Assembly (NCBI RefSeq): GCF_004565465.1
Contig: NZ_SRHY01000017.1
Location: 1-58,273 of the forward strand
Direction of reading: 5' to 3'
Length of the DNA stretch: 58,273 nt
Source of the DNA: Lentibacillus salicampi
GTDB taxonomy: Bacteria > Bacillota > Bacilli > Bacillales > Amphibacillaceae
Shown here: positions 6,588 to 15,664 of the stretch, piece after piece
Layout: every line of letters begins with the position of its first letter
How positions within the stretch are numbered: position 1 is the stretch's first letter
Translations under genes and position numbers: made by a program
Notes under the pieces: model-generated
What the model was told of the DNA's origin: nothing
What the model saw: the letters and a program-made list of their open reading frames with translations, nothing else
The model's database searches: none

Positions 6588-7367
6588 CTAGCGCGAAAAT
6601 GTGACACTAACGTCTCCGATACCTGTGAAGGTGGCTTGATATGTTCCTTCCTTAACACGCAGAGGGGGGATGAATGTACCAGATGCAATGATCATACCTT
6701 TTTTCAGCGATTTGCCATGGCTTTTCAGTTTACCAGAAAGCCATGCAACGGATGAGGCCGGATTGTCCAGCACATTGGACGAGATTCCTTCGCCAATTTT
6801 TTCGTCCTGATGGTATAATGCCATGTGGATATCGCCCAATTGTTCAAAAGATGGGGGAACAACTGCATCTGAAATGACCACTAGTCCTGCGGCGCCATTA
6901 TCACACAGGAGATCTTCCAGCGTAAAGTTGGGGAACCAGTCCTTATAACGGGAGTCAGGAATCTCAAGTCCTGCAGCGACCTTGCTTTTGAAAAGGATTT
7001 CGTCTTCCGTTGCACTCATCGATAGGTCGTCTGTCAGGATAAATACTAATTCCGTCTCAATCAGCGGATCGAATAGCGTGTCCAATGAGACCGTATCCTG
7101 TGATTGTACGAGATTTCCTTCAGTGAATGTCCCATACGCCGGTTCATCAGTATTGGCATATGCCTGTGTATCCGGGCTTGTCATGCTGATCTTGTAGCCG
7201 CTTATACACTCAAGTGTGCTTTCGCGTTTTTTCTGAATAAACTGTTCCTGAATGGTGTAGGCTGTTGGTTCATCTAATGTATAATGGTGCCGGATAAACT
7301 CAATCGGTTCTTTTCTCTCATGAGCAGTCTGCAGCCTATGGACGATTTTCCTGTTGATATCGGTTAT
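6588..7367 (-). CDS. 2-keto-4-pentenoate hydratase family protein (MhpD-like)
   Basis: The C-terminal 198 residues match the MhpD/DmpE hydratase family, which adds water to 2-hydroxypenta-2,4-dienoate in meta-cleavage of aromatics or acts as a related decarboxylase. Visible family-like stretches include ELVFILTDDLS, LEIPDSRYKDW and SVAWLSGKLKSHG. The first ATG in frame (7184) is internal. The same frame stays open upstream through HRLQTAHERKEPIEF and HYTLDEPTAYTIQEQ, typical family N-terminal sequence, back to a GAGGGAGG ribosome site. No ATG, GTG or TTG exists there; an ATA at 7367 has 8-base spacing and gives 259 residues, the usual length. No other meta-cleavage gene is adjacent. Confidence 0.75.
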   Translation of the reverse strand: MTDINRKIVHRLQTAHERKEPIEFIRHHYTLDEPTAYTIQEQFIQKKRESTLECISGYKISMTSPDTQAYANTDEPAYGTFTEGNLVQSQDTVSLDTLFDPLIETELVFILTDDLSMSATEDEILFKSKVAAGLEIPDSRYKDWFPNFTLEDLLCDNGAAGLVVISDAVVPPSFEQLGDIHMALYHQDEKIGEGISSNVLDNPASSVAWLSGKLKSHGKSLKKGMIIASGTFIPPLRVKEGTYQATFTGIGDVSVTFSR

Positions 7368-7457
7368 TGTGGTAACCTCCCTCGTTGAATGAACATGTTT
7401 GAAATGATAACGCTGTTTCTTTCATTATAAAGGGGCGCCTGATTTTTGTTAAGCTGC

Positions 7458-9485
7458 CTAGTTAGCCTCAGATTTACCAACGCGCCGGAAACGTTGACTG
7501 TCCACCTCATAATTCGAGGCGGCTTTTTGCTGCAGTTTGTTTCGCCTTAATTTCCTGACGTTAAAGATGACACCCACTTTTGTCTGCTGGACTTCTTTAA
7601 CCCCATAAATGATGAACTGCATGGCATAAATACTTACCATGAACGCGAGCAGCACCCAGGCAAAGAGCCAGTACTCGCCGGATGATAGGGCATGGGTGGT
7701 TGAACCAATTAGTCCCGACCATTCATAGGATATCGATCTTGGCGGGTCCTGTACGAGCCCGAATGTCATGTTTGTACCACCGAAAAAAAGATCGAAAATT
7801 CCCAGATGCATAAAGATAATCAAAACCTGAATAAACTGCTGTCCAAACAGAATTGTCATGCGGGCACTGATATGCGGGAGGACATGCCGCCGGAAAATGT
7901 GCCATCTTCCGCCACCGAGCACCTGGGCACTTTTAATAAATTCATTGTTCAACACCCGCTTCATTTCGTTCCCCAGCAGGACAGAAGTGAGCGGAACGAC
8001 CAGTATGGTTAGAATAATGATTTCCAGCACGATCCGTTCCGTCATCGAATAAGCGAATCCGGTTTGCGCTTCGGTTAAAATCGGCCGCAGCAGGATATAG
8101 GCGACCAGACTCAAAGGCAAAAAATGAATGGAATCAGCCGTCTTTTCAAGCCACTTTTGACGTCTTGGACCACATCCGAATGCAAATAGCACGCCGCCTG
8201 CCAGCCCGATAAACACCCTCAGGAATGCAATCAGCAATCCGAAAAAAAGTGTATATTTTGCACCAATAACCAGCATATCCAACATACTGAAACCCTGCCC
8301 GTCAGAGCCGAGCAAAAACGGTTCCGGCGGCGCATGCGCTGGTGTGCTTTTGATAGTAGTGCCATCCTCTTCGTAAACAATTGAGGCTTGATCGACATGG
8401 TCATCTGCCGTCACGGAATAGATCACGCTGATACTGATCAATACAATGAAAAACAGACTGCCGGCAGCAATTTTCCAGTTTTTCATATAGCCGTAAAGCG
8501 TACGAAATAGTCTTCCCGCTGGCCGCCGCGGGTTCAACTTTTGCCATTCAATCCGTTTGAAGTGATAAAGCAGACGTTTCAAAAACCCGCCCGGATGATA
8601 TAGTCGTTGTCTTTTTAAATTTGTCTCTAGTTCAGACTCACGGCTTTCGCTTAGCCAAAAATCCGTCAGTTGAAAAATAAAGAAAAATGACGTGAACAAC
8701 ATAATCAATGAGGCGGCGATGGTCATCGGTGTAAAACTCTCCAGAATGAAAAAGCTGATACCGTGCACATTAAATATTCGCTCAATGATAAACTGGCTGG
8801 AAAGCGCGGCCCAGATAATCATTTTAGTATGGTGCAACGTTGTCGGCATTATATTGCGCAGGACATGGACGATTAAAATACCGGTTTTCCGGATGCCTTT
8901 ACTCTTCAGGAAAATAACATAATCCTTTGCGAATTCCTCTTCTATCATCAAGAGCATAATTTTAAACAGCGAGACCATTGGCAAAATGGCCAGCGTGATA
9001 ATCGGTAATGCGTATGCCTTGTTTTCCATATAGGACGCAACTCGGAACAATTCGACGTCAAATGTTTTCAGCAAAAAAAGCATCAGCATCTGCACAAGAG
9101 CCGCTACAACAATATCTGGAACCGATTCAAGAAAATCAAGAACCCGTTTGACAGCCTGCATGGCCCTCTGTGGGAGAAAGTTGGCGCCGAATGCCAACAG
9201 AAATGCGAGGGAAAACCCAAGAAGCAGCGCGCTGAACAGGATCTCCATTGAATAAATAAACGGGTCCCATAGCGTACCAATCAGGGAAAATTCACCTGAT
9301 GACATGGGAACATCATAGACCCACGAACCCGGCTGGATAAACGTGATTAAAAATTCTCCCAGTCCTGCAAAATAGTCTAACGGATTTGCCAGCCCCGACA
9401 TTGCTATAAATTTTGGAAACACACTAATACAAATAATTCCGAAAATGCCAAGTGAATAAAAAACCACAATTTTGGCCAGCTTCAT
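7458..9485 (-). CDS. Fused DppB-DppC-type ABC transporter permease
   Basis: A single 675-residue protein that joins two peptide/nickel-type permeases. The first half has an N-terminal membrane anchor followed by a BPD_transp_1-type core ending in the EEEFAKDYVIFLKSKGIR coupling region and the IERIFNVHGISFF motif of DppB. After a basic linker (about residues 310-345) the second half has the DppC pattern: one anchor, an external loop with LLGSDGQGFSMLDMLV, and a core with EFIKSAQVLGGGRWHIFRRH. The start at 9485 (MKLAKIVVF) has GGGGGAT 5 bases upstream; an upstream ATG is less likely. No binding protein or ATPase is nearby, so its substrate is unknown. Confidence 0.85.
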   Translation of the reverse strand: MKLAKIVVFYSLGIFGIICISVFPKFIAMSGLANPLDYFAGLGEFLITFIQPGSWVYDVPMSSGEFSLIGTLWDPFIYSMEILFSALLLGFSLAFLLAFGANFLPQRAMQAVKRVLDFLESVPDIVVAALVQMLMLFLLKTFDVELFRVASYMENKAYALPIITLAILPMVSLFKIMLLMIEEEFAKDYVIFLKSKGIRKTGILIVHVLRNIMPTTLHHTKMIIWAALSSQFIIERIFNVHGISFFILESFTPMTIAASLIMLFTSFFFIFQLTDFWLSESRESELETNLKRQRLYHPGGFLKRLLYHFKRIEWQKLNPRRPAGRLFRTLYGYMKNWKIAAGSLFFIVLISISVIYSVTADDHVDQASIVYEEDGTTIKSTPAHAPPEPFLLGSDGQGFSMLDMLVIGAKYTLFFGLLIAFLRVFIGLAGGVLFAFGCGPRRQKWLEKTADSIHFLPLSLVAYILLRPILTEAQTGFAYSMTERIVLEIIILTILVVPLTSVLLGNEMKRVLNNEFIKSAQVLGGGRWHIFRRHVLPHISARMTILFGQQFIQVLIIFMHLGIFDLFFGGTNMTFGLVQDPPRSISYEWSGLIGSTTHALSSGEYWLFAWVLLAFMVSIYAMQFIIYGVKEVQQTKVGVIFNVRKLRRNKLQQKAASNYEVDSQRFRRVGKSEAN

Positions 9486-9682
9486 TGTAATCCCCCAAGG
9501 TATGATGCTATATCTGTATTCTGAGAATAGTAACAGTTTACCATAAGCATTGAAAAAGCTGAATAGATGGTTTGTCAAAATCCTGGAATATCCTAATATC
9601 TCTGGCCATTTATGTGGTAAAATAAATGAAGATTCGATACGTTCAAGTTTAATTTATAAGACCTTGAAGGAAGGAAAAAGCA

Positions 9683-10915
9683 ATGAAACCATACCAGGTA
9701 AACCGGCGTGCAGTCCGGCGATTTTTGCTGGATACGCAGCACTTGCTGTCAAATAACGATCAAAGGATGGATCAATCTGTCCAAGATAAGACATTACAGA
9801 TGATACGTCAGCTGGAATGTGTACAGATGGATGCTGTGGCTTCTGTTGCGCGTAATCAGCATCTTGTACTGGCAGCGCGGGTTCCCGATTACCGGCCCGA
9901 CATGCTAAATGAACTGCTGGTACAAGGCGATTTATTCGAGTATTGGGCAAACGCGGCGTGTACGATTCCAATGGAGGATTATCCGCTGTTTGAAGCAACC
10001 CGCATACGTTTCCGAAGCCAAATGCGTGAAGAACTCGGCAAGCTCGGATCTGTTGTGGATGGTGTTCTGGCTCGGCTGCGTCGTGAAGGTCCGCTTCCGT
10101 CGCGGTCGTTCCGAGCAAAAGACCGTGTACACGGGGCATGGGATCATAAACTGCCCAAAACCAAGGCAACTTCTCATGCTTTGAATCTGCTGCTTGATAC
10201 AGGGGTGATCCGCGTTGTCTGCCGGGCAGGCAGTGAGCGGTTTTTTGACTTAACAGAACGGACGATACCGGAGACCCTATTGCAGGATGCTGAAAATATG
10301 GACACGGCTACATCGAAAAAAGCACTTTTGGAAAAGTATCTACGGGCCTACCGTGTGTTTGATGCAGGAGATGCACGGTTGGGATGGCAAAAAATGAGCG
10401 CCGCAGAACGTCAGGAAGCGATCATGAAACGGGTTGAAGAAGGAAGCGTTATCCCATTGGACATAGAAGGTGTACGCCGGCGGTATTATATATTGCCTGA
10501 AGATCTGGACAGGCTAAAAAACCATGAACAGGATGTGCGGGAAGGTGGACTGTCGGATGATGCGCAAGTCCGGTTTTTGCCGCCGCTGGATAATCTGCTT
10601 TGGCGCCGGGAGCGGCTTGTCGACCTTTTTGAGTTCAACTATAAATGGGAAGTTTATACGCCAAAAGCCGAGCGTCGTTACGGTTATTATGCCATGCCAA
10701 TCCTCGCCGGAGATCGCCTGATCGGCCGGATTGATCCTGGATTGGACAGAGAAAATCAGGTGTTAAACGTCCGTCTGTTGCAGATTGAATCCGATGTGGA
10801 AATAACGCCAACCCTTCGCAGGGATCTGAAGGATGCTTTGGAGGCCTTTGTGGCATTTCATGAAGCTCGTGACATTACGATTGAGCGGGCGGAGCAGGAT
10901 ATTCGGATTTTTTGA
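9683..10915 (+). CDS. Winged-helix DNA glycosylase, YcaQ/AlkZ family
   Basis: A 410-residue protein of the HTH_42 family (PF06224). The characterised members E. coli YcaQ and Streptomyces AlkZ unhook DNA interstrand crosslinks. The catalytic Q-x-D type motif is visible as CVQMDAVASVARNQHLVLAAR (written across about residues 47-67), with the Q/D pair at 49-51. Three winged-helix units are expected; LPPLDNLLWRRERL and YYAMPILAGDRLIGRIDP in the C-terminal half are typical. The ATG follows GGAAGGAAAAAGCA. It is divergent from the permease and convergent with the DUF1992 gene. A role in repair or protection from alkylating compounds is inferred from the family. Confidence 0.85.
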   Translation: MKPYQVNRRAVRRFLLDTQHLLSNNDQRMDQSVQDKTLQMIRQLECVQMDAVASVARNQHLVLAARVPDYRPDMLNELLVQGDLFEYWANAACTIPMEDYPLFEATRIRFRSQMREELGKLGSVVDGVLARLRREGPLPSRSFRAKDRVHGAWDHKLPKTKATSHALNLLLDTGVIRVVCRAGSERFFDLTERTIPETLLQDAENMDTATSKKALLEKYLRAYRVFDAGDARLGWQKMSAAERQEAIMKRVEEGSVIPLDIEGVRRRYYILPEDLDRLKNHEQDVREGGLSDDAQVRFLPPLDNLLWRRERLVDLFEFNYKWEVYTPKAERRYGYYAMPILAGDRLIGRIDPGLDRENQVLNVRLLQIESDVEITPTLRRDLKDALEAFVAFHEARDITIERAEQDIRIF

Positions 10916-10970
10916 TTTCAGACCAGGTCTTTGGTGTACAGCATGGAAGGGTATTCCACTATAAAAAAGG

Positions 10971-11003
10971 GAAACTGGTTACATGTATGCCATTAACCAG
11001 TTC
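10971..11003. terminator. Bidirectional hairpin between convergent genes
   Basis: GGAAACTGGTT and AACCAGTTCC form a near-perfect stem with a 13-base loop between the ends of the YcaQ-like gene and the DUF1992 gene. It lacks a strong T-tract. Confidence 0.5.
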
Positions 11004-11005
11004 CA

Positions 11006-11359
11006 TCAGGACAGCTTTTTGAATATCTTTTTCCGATAGAACGGAAATTTCAGGTTACGGTGCAGCTTTTTCTTTTCGACAAGGTCATCAAGCTGTTTGC
11101 CTTTTCTTACATCGTCCTTATATTCCTCACCGGTTGCGTAGGTCATTAAATCTTTGTCGCTCATATCCTGACCGCTTTTACGGTCATCTTCCTCGGGCAC
11201 AAAGCCGGCATTCTTCAAAGTTTTAAACGCTTGGTTGAGTTCCGGTGACAGACCAGGCAGTTCATCCCGTACATTCAACTTTTTTCCTTTACCGGGCAAA
11301 TTGTCAAACTCACCGTTATCAATGGCTTCTTTAATTTGATCCTCGACAAACATGTACAT
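11006..11359 (-). CDS. DUF1992 (DnaJ-associated domain) protein
   Basis: A 117-residue protein. The family signature is at the N-terminus: EDQIKEAIDNGEFDNLPGKG followed by K(K)LN and LSPELNQAFKTLKNAGFVP. This is the DUF1992 domain also found in DNAJC28. In Bacillaceae it usually occurs as a single small cytoplasmic protein of unknown function. A charged region rich in K/D and a basic C-terminus (RKKIFKKLS) complete it. It stands alone, convergent with the YcaQ-like gene. Confidence 0.85.
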   Translation of the reverse strand: MYMFVEDQIKEAIDNGEFDNLPGKGKKLNVRDELPGLSPELNQAFKTLKNAGFVPEEDDRKSGQDMSDKDLMTYATGEEYKDDVRKGKQLDDLVEKKKLHRNLKFPFYRKKIFKKLS

Positions 11360-11501
11360 AGAAGCACCCTTTCTTTAGTTCTTTCATTATATCAAAAAAT
11401 GGTTACGTTTGCTTAAACCTTTTCAAAACCGAATTCCAGGATTGAAACACGAACTTGTTGCATGAATATTTATTGATTTGTTTTATTCCAACCCTTGTAA
11501 C

Positions 11502-11515
11502 ACGATGCACATCGT
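11502..11515. promoter_or_regulatory. Candidate PadR operator
   Basis: The dyad ACGATG-CA-CATCGT lies 30 bp upstream of the padR start. PadR-family repressors bind inverted repeats with ATGT/ACAT-like halves near their own promoters, so autoregulation is a reasonable inference. Confidence 0.4.
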
Positions 11516-11544
11516 AATACAATATCAAAAGAGGTGATACTGGA

Positions 11545-11868
11545 ATGGACCGTGAAATCATGAAAGGCAGCATTGATATTTTATTGCTCAATCTGCTGAA
11601 CGGGAACGATATGTATGGCTATGAAATGGTTAAAGTTCTAAAGGAGAAAAGTGAGCAGCTTTATAATATGGGAGAAGGGACACTGTATCCGGCTTTGAAG
11701 CGTATGGAAAAAAAGGGTTGGCTTCAGTCGTATTGGCATGAAATGGAACACGGAAGAAGGAAGTATTACCGGATTACAGACGATGGTAAGGCTGAATTGG
11801 ACAGAAAGCTGGGCGAGTGGAACAGTGTCCATCATCTGATTACGAAAACATCAGGGGATTTATCATGA
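11545..11868 (+). CDS. PadR-family transcriptional regulator
   Basis: A 107-residue winged-helix protein of the short PadR type. Typical motifs are DILLLNLLNGNDMYGYEMVK, EGTLYPALKRMEKKGWL and the wing GRRKYYRITDDGKAEL. It has only the short C-terminal helix. The ribosome site is GAGGTGATACTGGA. Its stop overlaps the start of the HAAS-domain membrane gene (ATGA), so it heads a four-gene operon and probably represses it in response to envelope stress or a small molecule; the ligand is unknown. Confidence 0.93.
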   Translation: MDREIMKGSIDILLLNLLNGNDMYGYEMVKVLKEKSEQLYNMGEGTLYPALKRMEKKGWLQSYWHEMEHGRRKYYRITDDGKAELDRKLGEWNSVHHLITKTSGDLS

Positions 11869-12728
11869 CCAATATGGAAAGGCACGTGGAAAAAATATTG
11901 GAGCAAATGCAAAGTCCACATGATGAGCGTGAAGAAATACGGGAGGAAGTTCTCAATCATTTGGAAGAAGCGAAGCAACACTATATCAGCGGTGGTTTTA
12001 ACGAAAAACAGGCCGAAAAGCGGGTGTTATCGGAATTTGGCAGCGCGGAGACGATCGGAAACCAGCTGCAGGAATCGATGTATCCCTACCAGCGCGGGCT
12101 GTTATATGTGATTGGAATAGGGACCATTTTATTTGGTGTTATCTTTTATTTAACGTCGGCATTTTTTCTGCATAATCCGATTCCAGTGTGGCTGGCTATC
12201 CAGCTAGTCACAGGCGGAACAGTTACCCTGGCTGCCATCAATATTTCGTTTGTTGGCCGTTATTTTTATTTGGTAAATGTCTTACTGCTCGTCAATGTTT
12301 TATGGAATGGGATTAATATTGCGATCATGGAAGTGAGGCCCCGGTGGCAGGCGATCTTCTTCGGCATTTATCTGTTAGTGCTGGTTGGGCTTGGTCTTGT
12401 CGCGGTTATCCGAAATGCCTATTATTCAAGCAGTCCGGCAGCAAGTAAACAGCGTCATCGTGGAATGGTACTGCTCAGTCATATTGTCAATTTGCTCTTT
12501 GGCCTGGTCGTGGCCGGTGTGAGTCTGTTCTTTCTGTGGGCGTTGCTGGCTTTTTCCGAAGCGAAGGCTGACGTCATATTGACGGTGGTTCCCATTATCA
12601 TTTGGGTCATTACGTACAAATTTCAGATGCGGTATATTCCTAAAAAACCGCTTATTTCGATAGCAACAGGTCTTGGCTTTTCTGTACTATCGATTGTATT
12701 GCCTTTTATGATCCTTCGTTTGCTTTAG
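11865..12728 (+). CDS. HAAS-domain integral membrane protein
   Basis: A 287-residue protein. The N-terminal 80 residues are the HAAS (DUF1700-like) signalling domain: VEKILEQMQSPHDEREEI, HLEEAKQHYISGGFNEKQAE and LSEFGSAETIGNQLQ. Seven to eight hydrophobic segments follow. HAAS domains normally accompany PadR regulators and are thought to pass membrane signals to them. The start at 11865 overlaps the padR stop, which favours it over the upstream ATG at 11817 inside padR. It forms an operon with the TolB-like gene downstream. Confidence 0.85.
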   Translation: MTNMERHVEKILEQMQSPHDEREEIREEVLNHLEEAKQHYISGGFNEKQAEKRVLSEFGSAETIGNQLQESMYPYQRGLLYVIGIGTILFGVIFYLTSAFFLHNPIPVWLAIQLVTGGTVTLAAINISFVGRYFYLVNVLLLVNVLWNGINIAIMEVRPRWQAIFFGIYLLVLVGLGLVAVIRNAYYSSSPAASKQRHRGMVLLSHIVNLLFGLVVAGVSLFFLWALLAFSEAKADVILTVVPIIIWVITYKFQMRYIPKKPLISIATGLGFSVLSIVLPFMILRLL

Positions 12729-12742
12729 GGAGGTTTTAAGAG

Positions 12743-13768
12743 ATGTCACGCAAAATGAAAAATATCAGCTTTATCACCGGAATCGTTCTGTTATTCTTTG
12801 TGCTTTGGGGAGCAGGGTCGTTTGCCAGCCCGCCTGAAGGATTTTCCGGCTTTGGTCAATCAACCGACATTTCACCGGATGACAGTGAACTTGTCTTTTC
12901 ATATTATCATGGCGATGATGCGGCATTGTATACTGTTCCTGTCAGCGGCGGAAAGGCTGAACTTTTGGCAAAACCCGATGAAGGCAAATCGTTTCTCAAC
13001 CCGGCATTCTCTCCGGATGGCGGAAAAATTGCTTTTGTCGAACAATGGGAGGAAGAAGGGGAGGAGAAGAAGCAGCGCTACAGCCAGCTGCGTATCGTGG
13101 ACAGGGAAGATCAGACGACGGAAACACTCATGAATACGAATGATTACATAACGAAAGCGGTATTTTCGCCCGATGGTGGCTCATTGTTTTTCCTGAAGGC
13201 TGGTGTGTTCAAAAATTATTCACCGATTTCTTCCGAGCGACCGCACGATTTTGATATTTTCCGTATGGATTTAAAGACAAAAGACATCGAACAGCTGACG
13301 TCCAAAGAAGCTTACAGTATGTCGTCACTGAATGTGTCAGCGGATGGCGATCAGCTTATGTATAAAACGTACGGCAATCGTGATCAGCTGGTGTTGCATT
13401 CGCTTGAAGACGGCAAGGAGGAGACGATTGTACCAGCGGGTGACTTTGGCTCCAAGGCGCCGATTATTTCATCGCCAACACTATCACCGGATGGGGAGCA
13501 TGTTGTATTCTCGGATGTTGCCGCAAAAGATGAACAGGGCACTTATGTTTACGAAGGATTTCGGATGGATTTGGACACCGGAAAAGCCGAGCAGATAACA
13601 TCATTCTATGAACATGTGGCAAGTCCGGTCTTTTTTCATAACGAGGATAAACTGATCGTCACAGTTGATAAAAATTTTGCCGGGGCTGAACCGGATAACA
13701 GTTATTGGCAAATCACTGCAGACGGGAAAGAGCGGAAACGCGTGATGATTGAGATGCCTGAATCATAA
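12743..13768 (+). CDS. TolB-like beta-propeller protein, membrane anchored
   Basis: A 341-residue protein with an N-terminal hydrophobic signal or anchor (about residues 9-29). It is followed by repeated PD40/WD40-like blades: DISPDDSELVFSY, AFSPDGGKIAFVEQ, VFSPDGGSLFFLK, LSPDGEHVVFSD. The SPDG signature is that of TolB-type propellers. It is probably exposed on the outer face of the membrane. It follows the HAAS gene by 14 bp with a GGGAGG ribosome site, so it belongs to the same PadR-controlled operon. Its role is unknown; envelope sensing with its neighbour is an inference. Confidence 0.8.
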   Translation: MSRKMKNISFITGIVLLFFVLWGAGSFASPPEGFSGFGQSTDISPDDSELVFSYYHGDDAALYTVPVSGGKAELLAKPDEGKSFLNPAFSPDGGKIAFVEQWEEEGEEKKQRYSQLRIVDREDQTTETLMNTNDYITKAVFSPDGGSLFFLKAGVFKNYSPISSERPHDFDIFRMDLKTKDIEQLTSKEAYSMSSLNVSADGDQLMYKTYGNRDQLVLHSLEDGKEETIVPAGDFGSKAPIISSPTLSPDGEHVVFSDVAAKDEQGTYVYEGFRMDLDTGKAEQITSFYEHVASPVFFHNEDKLIVTVDKNFAGAEPDNSYWQITADGKERKRVMIEMPES

Positions 13769-13780
13769 GAGGGACTGTTA

Positions 13781-14047
13781 ATGGATGCGTTGTTACTGGA
13801 AGGATGGCTCCCAATTATTGTTGCGGGCATTGTGGCCTTTGCAGCTGTCATTATGTTGGGCCGGTATAGTGCAACAGGTACCTTTTTTATCACAACGTTC
13901 ACCCTTATGCTGCTTAGTCTGCTGATGCTTGTATTCAGTTTTGTCATCGGCGGTTGGACAGGTATGGGGATTGGATTTTATTCTGTTACCATTTTCCTTG
14001 GTTTGACAGCTGGCCTTTTCGTCAGTGTTTTCTTGAAAGTAAAGTGA
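13781..14047 (+). CDS. YesK-like small membrane protein
   Basis: An 88-residue protein with three hydrophobic segments (about residues 8-26, 32-57 and 63-84). Size and pattern resemble the YesK-type proteins of Bacillus, but this is a weak match. It follows the TolB-like gene by 12 bp and is the last gene of the PadR operon. Confidence 0.6.
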   Translation: MDALLLEGWLPIIVAGIVAFAAVIMLGRYSATGTFFITTFTLMLLSLLMLVFSFVIGGWTGMGIGFYSVTIFLGLTAGLFVSVFLKVK

Positions 14048-14178
14048 ATTTGCCTTTTTATGGAATCGGTTGAATGCTCCCAGTTTAATTAGCTGTATTA
14101 TTCAAGCTTTTTGTGTAAAATAGCAGTAAAGGAAATTGACATTTGTTTGCACGTGAAAGTATCGAGGGGGCATTTATT

Positions 14179-14745
14179 TTGAAGATAGCTGGCATAGCCG
14201 GATCTGTTGTCGGCTCAAAAACACGGATTGCTGTCGAACAGATTTTAAATAAAATGAAAAATGATTATCAGGAAGTGGACACAACTTTAATTGACTTAAG
14301 TGATTATGAGCTTGTATTCAGTGATGGCAGGGATTACCGGGATTACAGCGGTGATACAAAATGGGTATTGGAAGAAATCATGGCGGCAGATGCTTATATT
14401 ATCGGAACGCCGATTTTCCAGGCGTCCATTCCGGGAGCGTTGAAAAACCTGTTTGATCTGCTTCCAAATGAGGCGTTCCGGGAGAAGGTTGTCGGCATTG
14501 TGGCAACAGCGGGTTCTGCCAAACATTACTTAGTGCCGGAACATCAGTTGAAGCCGATTCTTTCGTATATGAAAGCCGTGATTATACCGAAGTATGTATT
14601 TGTGGAAGAAAAAAATTACTACCAGAAAAAGATTGTGGATGATGACGCGATATTCAGACTGCACCAGCTCGCGGATGATCTGGTGCATGGCATCAACGTC
14701 TTCAGCGAGATCCAGCAGGAGAAGGATTCGGCCTTTCCATTTTAA
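14179..14745 (+). CDS. NAD(P)H-dependent FMN reductase
   Basis: A 188-residue flavodoxin-like reductase of the SsuE/FMN_red type. The phosphate-binding GIAGSVVGSKTR lies at the N-terminus, the GTPIFQASIPGALKNLFDLL flavin-side motif at about residues 76-95, and GIVATAGSAKHYLVPEHQL near 110-130. I chose the TTG at 14179, which follows GAGGGGGCATTTAT; the upstream ATG-like start at 14143 precedes the ribosome site and adds non-family sequence. It likely supplies reduced flavin or reduces quinones or nitro compounds. A second reductase of the same superfamily lies 260 bp downstream. Confidence 0.88.
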   Translation: MKIAGIAGSVVGSKTRIAVEQILNKMKNDYQEVDTTLIDLSDYELVFSDGRDYRDYSGDTKWVLEEIMAADAYIIGTPIFQASIPGALKNLFDLLPNEAFREKVVGIVATAGSAKHYLVPEHQLKPILSYMKAVIIPKYVFVEEKNYYQKKIVDDDAIFRLHQLADDLVHGINVFSEIQQEKDSAFPF

Positions 14746-15005
14746 CAGGCCGTATGAAGGTTGTGCTGTGATGAATTGGCATAACCTTTTTATATTCATG
14801 AACGCGACAACCGGAAGACTTTTCAGGTATCCGTTGTCAGAGCTTTGTAAGCGTATTATAATTACTTTTAATAAGTTTGTTACAAACCACAAGCAAATGA
14901 ATTGAATATCGGAATGAATGATGGTACGATACGTTTGTTCAATTAAAGTAATGAATTCAAGTGAATTGAGTTCAGTACATTTTGGGAATACAGGAGGAAG
15001 ATTAC

Positions 15006-15587
15006 GTGTTAAACATAGGAATTATTTTAGGCAGTGTCCGCGAAACCCGCAATGGAGAAGCTGTTACCCATTGGATTCATGACTTTGCGGAAAAGCGCAA
15101 TGATGATGTCACATATGAAATTGTGGATCTTGCTGACTATCAGCTGCCATTGTTAGGCCAGGTGGTTCCTGGAACACAGGTGCAGGAAGCAGAGGCGAGC
15201 GTGAAAGCCTGGTCAGAAAAAATGGCCTCATTTGATGGCTATATCATCGTGGCGCCGGAATATAATCATGCGGTTGGCGGTGCACTGAAAAATGCGCTGG
15301 ACCACCTGAAACCGGAAGTCGCCAACAAAGCAGCAGGACTTGTTGGATACGGCAGTCTGGGCGGTACACGGGCACATGAAAACCTGCGTCTGATCTTTGG
15401 CGAGCTCCAGGTTGCTGATGTCCAGACAGCCGTCACATTCTCACTGATGACAGACTTTGAAAATTTCAGTGTGTTTAAGCCTGCCGATTATCATGCCGAT
15501 AATGCTAACAAAATGCTGGATCAGGTGATTGCCTGGAGCGGTGCACTGAAACAAGTACGTGAAAATGCCGAGGCCGTTACAAACTAA
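15006..15587 (+). CDS. NADPH-dependent FMN reductase / quinone reductase
   Basis: A 193-residue FMN_red family protein with GIILGSVRETRNGEAV at the N-terminus, the APEYNHAVGGALKNALDHL flavin motif at about residues 74-92 and GYGSLGGTRAHENLR at about 113-127. It resembles the YieF/ChrR/azobenzene reductase group, which reduce quinones, azo compounds or chromate. The GTG at 15006 follows AGGAGGAAGATTAC; the upstream frame to 14982 overlaps that site. It is a single transcription unit ending at a strong terminator. Confidence 0.88.
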   Translation: MLNIGIILGSVRETRNGEAVTHWIHDFAEKRNDDVTYEIVDLADYQLPLLGQVVPGTQVQEAEASVKAWSEKMASFDGYIIVAPEYNHAVGGALKNALDHLKPEVANKAAGLVGYGSLGGTRAHENLRLIFGELQVADVQTAVTFSLMTDFENFSVFKPADYHADNANKMLDQVIAWSGALKQVRENAEAVTN

Positions 15588-15600
15588 TCATAGATATTAT

Positions 15601-15637
15601 GACGGGAAATGCTTTGGAGAGGCATTTCCCGTTTTTC
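15601..15637 (+). terminator. Intrinsic terminator
   Basis: ACGGGAAATGC and GCATTTCCCGT form an 11-bp stem followed by TTTTT, 14 bp after the reductase stop. Confidence 0.9.
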
Positions 15638-15664
15638 AATTGTTGGATGATAAAGTTCACATTT

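Noticed and set aside
7458..9485. The possibility that the fused permease is two genes with a missed stop
   Set aside because: The frame is continuous through the linker with no stop, start or ribosome site between the halves.
14594..14905. 103-residue plus-strand frame over the end of the first flavin reductase
   Set aside because: Low-complexity S/R-rich out-of-frame reading of the reductase gene.
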